Shown here: piece after piece, positions 1 to 4,545 of the stretch
How positions within the stretch are numbered: the stretch's first letter is position 1
Layout: the number at the start of each line of letters is the position of its first letter
Origin: Clostridia bacterium
GTDB taxonomy: Bacteria > Bacillota > Clostridia > Oscillospirales > CAG-272
DNA: 5,031 nt
NCBI GenBank assembly: GCA_900753295.1
Contig: CAADYQ010000163.1
Span: forward strand, 1-5,031
Reading direction: 5' to 3'
The notes under the pieces: model-generated
What the model was told of the DNA's origin: nothing
Database searches by the model: none
What the model saw: the letters and a program-made list of their open reading frames with translations, nothing else
Position numbers and translations under genes: made by a program

Positions 1-2
1 CC

Positions 3-479
3 GCGGCGCTGGCGGCGCTGGCGGAATTCGAAGCCGGCGATTCATCAAGCATAGACACCCCTGCCGCCATATGCGGCAGAATGACAGGGGACGCCGCAGC
101 CGCAGGGCTTTCCGGCGATGAAAAAAGGATAGTACACGTAGCCGCAGCCGCCGTAGGGCGCTGGCTTTACTGTATTGACGCCGCCGACGATCTTTCCGAG
201 GACGTGAAAAAAGGAAGGTTCAACCCGATATTCAGGCTCTACGGCAAAGACAGGCTGACGCCGGATGAAGCGCTGACCTTCTCATGCGCTGTATCCGCGC
301 ATATCGATGCGGCGCTGGCGGCGCTCGACCTTGTGCCGCGTGAGGCGCACGAAAGCGCGCCCGAAGCATGGGCGATATGCGAAAATATTCTTACGCTCGG
401 TATGCCTGCCGCCGCCGCGCAGGCAATAGAAAAAATAACAGACGGCAGCGCCGCGCGTGCGGCAGGAAAGGAATCTTGA
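3..479 (+). CDS. DUF5685 family protein, C-terminal part (5' end outside window)
   Basis: The reading frame is open from the first complete codon at position 3 to TGA at 477-479, giving 158 visible residues. The first internal ATG is at 81, but the frame runs upstream of it without a stop, so this is the C-terminal part of a longer protein. The recognisable stretch is at about 159-230, where GRWLYCIDAADDL is followed by SEDVKKGRFNPI. I recall this helix-loop signature from the clostridial DUF5685 family, which typically lies directly upstream of a J-domain gene, as here. The visible part is Ala-rich and looks all-helical, with no membrane segment. The biochemical role of the family is unknown to me. 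The acidic motif followed by GR and NP loosely resembles the second Asp-rich motif of squalene/phytoene synthases (see findings). The next gene begins 3 nt after the stop, so co-transcription is likely. The family call is from memory of the motif and not from a search. Confidence 0.8.
   Translation, partial: AALAALAEFEAGDSSSIDTPAAICGRMTGDAAAAGLSGDEKRIVHVAAAAVGRWLYCIDAADDLSEDVKKGRFNPIFRLYGKDRLTPDEALTFSCAVSAHIDAALAALDLVPREAHESAPEAWAICENILTLGMPAAAAQAIEKITDGSAARAAGKES
465..472 (+). promoter_or_regulatory. Ribosome binding site of the J-domain gene
   Basis: GGAAAGGA lies inside the last codons of the DUF5685 gene, 10 nt before the ATG at 483. It supports that start and shows that the two genes are packed as an operon. 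Confidence 0.6.
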
Positions 480-482
480 AAT

Positions 483-1130
483 ATGTCCGATCCCTATCAG
501 GTGCTCGGCGTTGACAGAAACGCCGATGACGACGAGATCAAAAAAGCATACCACGACCTCGCCCGCAAATATCATCCCGACAAATACCGCGACTCCGACC
601 TTGCGGATCTTGCCGAGGAAAAAATGAAGGAAATAAACGACGCCTACGACCGCATACGCAAGGAGCGGGCGTCCGGCGGCTCCGCGTCCGGCGGACAGCA
701 GCAGAGCTACGGCGGAACGCAAAACTCCGGCAGCTACGGGAATTATTACGGAGGCAACTCGCGCGGCTACACCGGCACGGGCGCCGAGCAGTTTGCGGCT
801 ATACGTTCATATATCAACCAGAACAGACTGGCAGAAGCGCGCGCCGTGCTGAACGGAATGGATGCCAGCCTGCGCGGAGCCGAGTGGTACTTCCTTATGG
901 GCTGTGTGCTCATACGGTGCGGCAACTACACCGATGCCGGGCGTTGCTTTGACTATGCCTGCGAGCGCGAGCCTGACAACGAGGAATACCGGAACGCGCG
1001 TGAGGAGCTGCGCGAGCGCAGCTCGGCCTACCGTTCCGCCGAATTCACGCCGGGCTGCGGAAGCATATGCACCGCCCTTCTCTGCGCCGACTGCTGCCGT
1101 AGCTGTTTTTGCCGCAGCAGCGGATGCTGA
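483..1130 (+). CDS. J-domain (DnaJ-like) protein with TPR-like region and Cys-rich tail
   Basis: This 215-residue protein opens with a J domain (about 3-62). Helix II (KKAYHDLARKYH) leads into the HPD motif at 31-33, which in the family stimulates Hsp70/DnaK ATPase activity. Residues 64-100 form a Gly/Ser/Gln/Tyr-rich flexible linker. Residues 101-182 are helical and look TPR-like (RLAEARAVLNGM, then NYTDAGRCFDYACEREPDN). The last 25 residues are cysteine-rich, with Cys at 192, 196, 201, 204, 205, 208, 210 and 215. There is no DnaJ-type zinc finger with four CxxCxGxG repeats and no DnaJ C-terminal peptide-binding domain. It is therefore a class III type J protein and not the housekeeping DnaJ. 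The tail could bind metal or be lipid-modified or membrane-associated; this is a guess. The start has a good ribosome site, 3 nt after the previous stop. It may recruit DnaK to a task shared with its neighbours. Confidence 0.93.
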   Translation: MSDPYQVLGVDRNADDDEIKKAYHDLARKYHPDKYRDSDLADLAEEKMKEINDAYDRIRKERASGGSASGGQQQSYGGTQNSGSYGNYYGGNSRGYTGTGAEQFAAIRSYINQNRLAEARAVLNGMDASLRGAEWYFLMGCVLIRCGNYTDAGRCFDYACEREPDNEEYRNAREELRERSSAYRSAEFTPGCGSICTALLCADCCRSCFCRSSGC

Positions 1131-1146
1131 ACGATGAACGATAACG

Positions 1147-1689
1147 ATGAGCGGTAATAAGAAAAAAGACAGCGGAGCGAGCCTCGCCCGGCGCACTGCG
1201 GCAGGCGGCGCTGTTGCCGCGCTCGGACTTACCGTAATGTATCTCGGCGCGGTGCTTGACATACTGGATATTTCGGCAGCCGCATTTGCATCGATACTCC
1301 TCATAGCTGTCATATCCGAATACGGCAGGCGCGACGCACTGTGCGTATTTGCGGTCACATCGGTGCTTTCGTGGCTGTTGCTCCCCAACCGCATGCCCGC
1401 GCTGATGTATACGGTCTTTCTCGGCTACTATCCCATAATAAAACCGACCTTCGACCGCATGAAGCGCGTCATAGGCTGGGTGGTCAAGCTGGCGGTGCTG
1501 AACGCCGCCGTGACCGCCGCATATTTTGCGGCGCATCTGCTCCTCGCACCGGAGGCGGACGACACGGCTCTCATGTGGCTGTGGTATCCGCTCGTGAATA
1601 TCGCTTTTGTGCTGTACGACATAGCGCTCGGACAAATGACGCGGCTCTGGCGGATAAAGTTGCGCCGATACTTCGGCAAAAGCAAGTAA
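1147..1689 (+). CDS. Conserved small multi-pass membrane protein of unknown function
   Basis: The gene encodes a 180-residue hydrophobic protein. The N-terminus is basic and cytoplasmic-looking (NKKK, ARR). About five to six membrane helices follow, at roughly 17-37, 43-58, 63-79, 84-99, 109-133 and 142-162, then a basic C-terminus (RIKLRRYFGKSK). A helix break with LLLPNRMPALMY precedes GYYPIIKP at 93-100. Overall size and layout resemble small membrane proteins such as ECF-transporter S components or the DUF2232/YybS type, but I see no diagnostic motif and would not assign either. An in-frame TGA at 1135-1137 rules out a longer start, so ATG 1147 is the first possible one. No clear ribosome site precedes it, and the gene begins 16 nt after the J-protein stop, so translational coupling is plausible. 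As I recall, similar proteins sit beside DUF5685/J-domain pairs in Clostridia, which suggests a shared membrane-linked role (inference). Confidence 0.85.
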   Translation: MSGNKKKDSGASLARRTAAGGAVAALGLTVMYLGAVLDILDISAAAFASILLIAVISEYGRRDALCVFAVTSVLSWLLLPNRMPALMYTVFLGYYPIIKPTFDRMKRVIGWVVKLAVLNAAVTAAYFAAHLLLAPEADDTALMWLWYPLVNIAFVLYDIALGQMTRLWRIKLRRYFGKSK

Positions 1690-1725
1690 GAGCGCGAAAA
1701 GAACCGCGAAAAACATAAAAAACGA

Positions 1726-1754
1726 TTGAAAAATATAATGATTTATGATACAAT
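1726..1754 (+). promoter_or_regulatory. Sigma-A type promoter of the surface-protein gene (extended -10)
   Basis: The -35 box TTGAAA (1726-1731) and -10 box TACAAT (1749-1754) are separated by exactly 17 nt. TG at 1746-1747 gives an extended -10 (TGnTACAAT). The predicted transcription start is near 1761, leaving a leader of about 76 nt before ATG 1838. A separate TATAAT at 1734-1739 lies within the spacer but lacks a matching -35. Confidence 0.72.
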
Positions 1755-1765
1755 AGATATCATAA
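1743..1765. promoter_or_regulatory. Inverted repeat over the -10 box, putative operator
   Basis: TTATGATA (1743-1750) and TATCATAA (1758-1765) are perfect 8-bp inverted arms around a 7-nt spacer. The repeat covers the -10 box and the predicted start point, the classic position for a repressor site. It is very AT-rich, so chance is possible, and no regulator gene is visible in the window. Confidence 0.35.
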
Positions 1766-1777
1766 GCACCCAACGCG

Positions 1778-1822
1778 TTCCGGAAGGCTCCGGAAAAACA
1801 ACCGCGGGACCGCATATGCGGT
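1778..1822 (+). promoter_or_regulatory. Two dyads in the leader of the surface-protein gene
   Basis: TTCCGGA (1778-1784) pairs with TCCGGAA (1789-1795) across a 4-nt loop. A perfect 14-bp palindrome, ACCGCATATGCGGT, follows at 1809-1822 and ends 3 nt before the ribosome site. Neither has a downstream T-run, so they are not intrinsic terminators. They could be protein-binding sites, translation-affecting hairpins, or mRNA-stabilising structures. Confidence 0.35.
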
Positions 1823-1825
1823 AAT

Positions 1826-1834
1826 GGAGAAAGG
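1826..1834 (+). promoter_or_regulatory. Ribosome binding site of the surface-protein gene
   Basis: GGAGAAAGG is separated by 3 nt from ATG 1838. Its GGAG core at 1826-1829 sits 8 nt from the ATG, a normal distance. It fixes the start at 1838. Confidence 0.75.
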
Positions 1835-1837
1835 ATC

Positions 1838-3676
1838 ATGAAAAAAAACCGGAACTCGACCATTTGGAAAAAAAGCGTTCTCTTATCGCTCGTTGTAACG
1901 CTGATCGCGACAACGCTCTGCATTTACGGAGTATCGGCTACCGATATAACTCCCGAGGATCCCTTCCCGGTCACCGAAACACTGACCGGCATTGAGATCG
2001 CCTCCATGCCCACCAAAACGGTATACGATATCGGCGAGGCATTCAGCGTTGACGGTCTTACTCTCAGACTCAAATACAACAGCGGCCGCACCGAGACCAT
2101 TGCCGCCGACGCCACCATGTGCACCGGCTTTGACTCATCCACTGCAGGCGAAAAGACCATAGCGGTATCGCACCGCGGCTTCGGCGTTTCCTTTAAGGTG
2201 GATGTGCGCCGCGTCGTTTCGGTAAGCGTTGAAAGCACGCCCCGCAAGACCGAGTACTTTGTCGGCGAGGACCTTGACCTTGACGGACTCAAACTCAAGA
2301 TCACGTATTCGGCAGGACCTGCCGAGACACGCGACTCCGGCTATACGCTCGTTGGCGCGACAAGGCTTGACACCGAGGGCACAGCGACCGTCACGGTCGA
2401 ATGTGCGGGACAGCAGGTGACGTTCACCGTTACCGTAAAAAAGGCAGTCCCCGCCTCCGCAAAGCTCACCGCGCTCCCCACAAAGACCGATTATATGATC
2501 GGTGAAAAATTTGACGGCACCGGAGCTGCGTTCACAGTAACATACACAGACGGTACGACCAAGGTCGTTACCGAAGGCATCACCTTCAGCGGTTTTTCAT
2601 CATCCGCAAAGGGCGAAAAGACCGTGACCGCGACCTGGGGCGACTTTACGGATAAATTTACGGTAAACGTCAAATATGCCGCTCACGTTCATGTTGCCGG
2701 CGGCGACCGTGTGATAATCAAGAAAGCGACCTGCGCGGAGACCGGCAAGGCGGTAAGATACTGCAAGATATGCGGCGAAGTAGCCGAATCGGCAACGCTG
2801 AAAAAGCTCGAGCATATATATTCCGCATGGACCGTGGACAAAGCGCCCACCGAGTCTGCGGCAGGCGAACGCCACCGCGCATGCACGGTCTGCGGCACGC
2901 CGCAGATAGTCGTGATGCCCGCGCTGTCCTCCACGATCAGCGACGGCAAGAACGGCTCCGTGACCGCCGCCGGCGGATACCTCTTCCCCGCTATGAGCTC
3001 GCTCAGAGTCAACAACATTTCCCAGTCGATAACCGCGGCACAGCTCAAGGCTCTTGAGGATATTGCAAAAGCCAGCGAGCGTTCGGTCGCCGCCGTGTTC
3101 AACGTCACATTCGTCTATGAATCCGGCGACAGCTTCACACCCAACGCCAAACTCACCTACAAGCTCATTCTCCCCGCCGCAAGCCTTCGTGAATTTTCAA
3201 ATCTCAAGGTCATATACGACGGCAAGACCGCCGATGCATCCTATTCCGCAGGCTACGTGACCTTTACGGTCACAGGCGTATCCGGAACGTTTGCCATCGC
3301 CGGTGTAAGAGCAACGACGCCCTCCACCACCGAGGAGGAGACCACCCCGCCCTCGCCCGTGACGACGAAACCCGAGGTGACCACCGCGCCGGTAACAACG
3401 CCCGGCACCTCCTCCGGAGAAACTACCGATCCTCCCGTCCCGCCCGTGACCGAGCCGACGACAGGCGTCGATACCGACCCCGCTGTGACTCCCGGACCGG
3501 GTGACGTTACAACGCCCGCAACGCCCGAGGTAACGACAGCGGCGCCCGATGATGACGCCAAGAGCGGAGTCGGCGGCGCAGTAAAGACGATAATCATCGT
3601 CATCGTTGCCATAGTGATAATCGGAGCGCTCTTTGAGCTTCTCTACATTTATCTTAAAAACAAACTGATGCTCTGA
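1838..3676 (+). CDS. Secreted, membrane-anchored surface protein with three Ig-like (Big_3) domains
   Basis: The 612-residue protein has a basic N-terminus and a hydrophobic segment (13-31). Likely signal-peptidase cleavage is after VSA at 32-34. Three homologous Ig-like domains of the bacterial group 3 type follow at about 49-125, 126-202 and 203-280. Each shows the pattern P-x-K-T-x-Y-x-x-G-E near its start and a final beta-strand ending in V-x-V. Residues 283-360 form a cysteine module with C309-x-x-C312 and C349-x-x-C352, plus C299. Residues 365-490 look beta-rich. Residues 492-570 are a Thr/Pro-rich, probably wall-spanning stalk. A membrane helix (584-606) and the short tail KNKLML end the protein. 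There is no LPxTG sorting signal, so anchoring is by the helix. Adhesion or a structural wall role is typical for such architectures, but the ligand cannot be read. It has its own promoter and ends before a terminator. Confidence 0.93.
   Translation: MKKNRNSTIWKKSVLLSLVVTLIATTLCIYGVSATDITPEDPFPVTETLTGIEIASMPTKTVYDIGEAFSVDGLTLRLKYNSGRTETIAADATMCTGFDSSTAGEKTIAVSHRGFGVSFKVDVRRVVSVSVESTPRKTEYFVGEDLDLDGLKLKITYSAGPAETRDSGYTLVGATRLDTEGTATVTVECAGQQVTFTVTVKKAVPASAKLTALPTKTDYMIGEKFDGTGAAFTVTYTDGTTKVVTEGITFSGFSSSAKGEKTVTATWGDFTDKFTVNVKYAAHVHVAGGDRVIIKKATCAETGKAVRYCKICGEVAESATLKKLEHIYSAWTVDKAPTESAAGERHRACTVCGTPQIVVMPALSSTISDGKNGSVTAAGGYLFPAMSSLRVNNISQSITAAQLKALEDIAKASERSVAAVFNVTFVYESGDSFTPNAKLTYKLILPAASLREFSNLKVIYDGKTADASYSAGYVTFTVTGVSGTFAIAGVRATTPSTTEEETTPPSPVTTKPEVTTAPVTTPGTSSGETTDPPVPPVTEPTTGVDTDPAVTPGPGDVTTPATPEVTTAAPDDDAKSGVGGAVKTIIIVIVAIVIIGALFELLYIYLKNKLML
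1982..2677 (+). repeat. Three tandem Ig-like domain repeats within the surface-protein gene
   Basis: Three units of about 77 codons lie at 1982-2212, 2213-2443 and 2444-2677. Matching segments are MPTKTVYDIGEAF, TPRKTEYFVGEDL and LPTKTDYMIGEKF, followed by a short G-containing strand and a (K/R)-x-x-Y pattern. In unit 2 the usual GEKT turn is replaced by EGTAT. The repeats are clear at protein level and diverged at DNA level, so they are old duplications. Confidence 0.85.
2684..2917 (+). other. Encoded CxxC-repeat module of the surface protein
   Basis: Two degenerate repeats read ATCAETGKAVRYCKICGE and APTESAAGERHRACTVCGT, each ending in CxxCG and followed by a hydrophobic P/L strand. Similar His/Cys modules are common in clostridial surface proteins. 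The first copy has an extra Cys (299) that is Ser/Thr-like in the second. They could bind metal or form disulfides; which one cannot be decided from sequence. Confidence 0.55.
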
Positions 3677-3684
3677 TACATAAT

Positions 3685-3719
3685 GGGGCTGTTAAAAACT
3701 CGATGTTTTTAACAGCCCC
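3685..3719. repeat. Long palindromic hairpin A
   Basis: GGGGCTGTTAAAAA (3685-3698) pairs perfectly with TTTTTAACAGCCCC (3706-3719) around a 7-nt loop. It starts 8 nt after the surface-protein stop. No T-run follows (TCAAAAATG), so it is not a canonical intrinsic terminator, though it could protect the mRNA 3' end. Its left arm with the next three bases (17 nt) matches that of hairpin B at 15 of 17 positions. Confidence 0.75.
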
Positions 3720-3721
3720 TC

Positions 3722-3751
3722 AAAAATGCCGGTCGGGATCCCGGCATTTTT
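3722..3751 (+). terminator. Intrinsic terminator of the surface-protein gene (probably bidirectional)
   Basis: AAAAATGCCGG (3722-3732) pairs with CCGGCATTTTT (3741-3751) across an 8-nt loop. The GC-rich stem followed by five T on the plus strand is a standard rho-independent terminator. The mirrored A-run makes it usable on the minus strand as well, where it would back up the end of the LURP-one transcript. Confidence 0.75.
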
Positions 3752-3817
3752 GATGCGATCTTGGTCGGTTTTGCCCGCAATATCCGTGCTTTTTTGCTTT
3801 TACCGTTTATCAGCGGC

Positions 3818-3840
3818 AAAACGGCGGTGTTCAGCCGCCG
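3818..3840 (-). terminator. Possible intrinsic terminator of the LURP-one gene
   Basis: Read on the minus strand, CGGCGG (3840-3835) pairs with CCGCCG (3827-3822) around a 7-nt loop and is followed by TTTT (3821-3818). The stem is strong but the T-run is short. It lies about 80 nt beyond the LURP-one stop codon, after hairpin B. Confidence 0.45.
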
Positions 3841-3853
3841 AGAACAAGTCGTC

Positions 3854-3891
3854 GGGGATGTTGAAAACTCAATTGAGTTTTCAACATCCCC
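3854..3891. repeat. Long perfect palindrome, hairpin B
   Basis: GGGGATGTTGAAAACTC (3854-3870) and its exact reverse complement (3875-3891) flank AATT, making a 38-bp perfect palindrome. It lies 29 nt beyond the stop of the minus-strand LURP-one gene. Neither strand has a T-run after it. It is closely related to hairpin A; the two arm differences are compensated on the opposite arm. Confidence 0.8.
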
Positions 3892-3920
3892 TATTAAAGT
3901 GTTTTCCGACTTTTCCGCCG

Positions 3921-4397
3921 TCAGTTTCTCCCGGCGTCTATCACGGCGTCTATGGCAAGCACAACGGCAAGCCCCATGAGCGAATCCTCGTGCGCGATAT
4001 CAATGAGATAGCAGTCTCCCCACGTGAACCATTCCTTGCTTATCTGCGCGACCTCGTTTCCCGAGCCGTCCACGATAGAGAATTCATGCGAAAGTGGAGC
4101 GCCCTCGACCTCCCAATCGGTCCCATCTATCGTATAATGCGAACCGATGAAGGTGAATAATTGCTTGGAGATCGTCGCCCGCAGCTCAGAGCCGCAATAA
4201 ACATCGTATTTCGGACCGAACGTAAAAAGGCGCTGCTCGACAGATGCGACCTCGTTGTCTTTCATGTCGAATATATGCAGGACTCTGCCGAACGAGAACA
4301 CCTCGCCGCACACATGGTAGACAGGGTTCCCCTCTATATCCCACACATCATACTTTGCACCGAAGCTGAATACCCGCTGTTTTACGGTAAACTTCAT
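3921..4397 (-). CDS. LURP-one-related (LOR/DUF567, YxjI-like) protein
   Basis: The 158-residue product starts MKFTVKQRVFSFG and matches my recollection of Bacillus YxjI in length and layout, including the strands KEWFTWGDCYLIDIA near the end. The LOR family forms a closed beta-barrel around a hydrophobic C-terminal helix (here about 138-154) and is structurally related to tubby; a phospholipid-scramblase relation has been noted. Its bacterial function is not established. Five copies of a strand motif F-(S/T)-(F/W)-G begin at residues 10, 34, 58, 81 (FTFIG) and 124, most about 24 apart, showing internal repeats. There is no signal peptide, so it is probably cytoplasmic. ATG 4397 was chosen over the longer open frame because a ribosome site and consensus promoter lie just upstream, and residues beyond it are antisense to murD. 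It is divergent from murD and monocistronic in this window. Confidence 0.92.
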   Translation of the reverse strand: MKFTVKQRVFSFGAKYDVWDIEGNPVYHVCGEVFSFGRVLHIFDMKDNEVASVEQRLFTFGPKYDVYCGSELRATISKQLFTFIGSHYTIDGTDWEVEGAPLSHEFSIVDGSGNEVAQISKEWFTWGDCYLIDIAHEDSLMGLAVVLAIDAVIDAGRN

Positions 4398-4404
4398 ATT
4401 CCGA

Positions 4405-4409
4405 TCCTC
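4405..4409 (-). promoter_or_regulatory. Ribosome binding site of the LURP-one gene
   Basis: On the minus strand GAGGA sits 7 nt before ATG 4397. This spacing decides the start in favour of MKFTVKQ over upstream codons in the same open frame. Confidence 0.65.
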
Positions 4410-4433
4410 ACTTTCGCCTGTATTATAAAAATT

Positions 4434-4462
4434 ATTATAAATGATTTTACGTGATATGTCAA
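4434..4462 (-). promoter_or_regulatory. Perfect-consensus sigma-A promoter of the LURP-one gene
   Basis: On the minus strand TTGACA (4462-4457) and TATAAT (4439-4434) are separated by exactly 17 nt, a full match to the housekeeping consensus. The predicted start is near 4427, giving a leader of about 30 nt. Such a promoter implies strong basal transcription unless repressed. Confidence 0.85.
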
Positions 4463-4481
4463 GAAATATCGCATCGGGTAC

Positions 4482-4510
4482 TTGCGCCGGAAGAAAAAAA
4501 AACATATAAT
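4482..4510 (+). promoter_or_regulatory. Sigma-A type promoter of murD
   Basis: TTGCGC (4482-4487) and TATAAT (4505-4510) are 17 nt apart. The -10 is perfect and the -35 keeps only the TTG. The start would be near 4517, about 29 nt before ATG 4546. The -35 boxes of this and the divergent LURP-one promoter are only 19 bp apart. Confidence 0.65.
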
Positions 4511-4545
4511 ATATAGTAGAACTTTTTTTCGAAAGAACACGTGAA

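Noticed and set aside
3..24. Tandem GGCGCTGGC units at the window start.
   Set aside because: They simply encode an Ala-Ala-Leu helix; the same codons recur near 310 for the same reason.
61..79. CTGCCGC and GCGGCAG arms around CATAT within the DUF5685 gene, resembling the palindrome at 1809-1822.
   Set aside because: It lies inside a coding region rich in alanine codons (GCC/GCG), where such arms arise easily by chance.
1134..1157. A seven-codon mini-frame (ATG 1134 to TAA 1155) across the start of the membrane-protein gene.
   Set aside because: It is too short and lacks a ribosome site; at most it could assist translational coupling, for which there is no evidence.
1045..1923. A long minus-strand open frame over the membrane-protein gene.
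   Set aside because: It is a GC-rich coding shadow: it overlaps three better features and has no recognisable domain.
3752..3817. The T-rich stretch between the terminator and the minus-strand hairpin, considered as a small RNA or second terminator.
   Set aside because: No stem precedes the T-runs and no promoter boxes with proper spacing were found; I see nothing supportable there.
3726..4160. A 144-codon open frame on the plus strand across the gene-poor spacer and the LURP-one gene.
   Set aside because: It starts inside the terminator stem, has no ribosome site, and its larger second half is antisense to the well-supported LURP-one gene.
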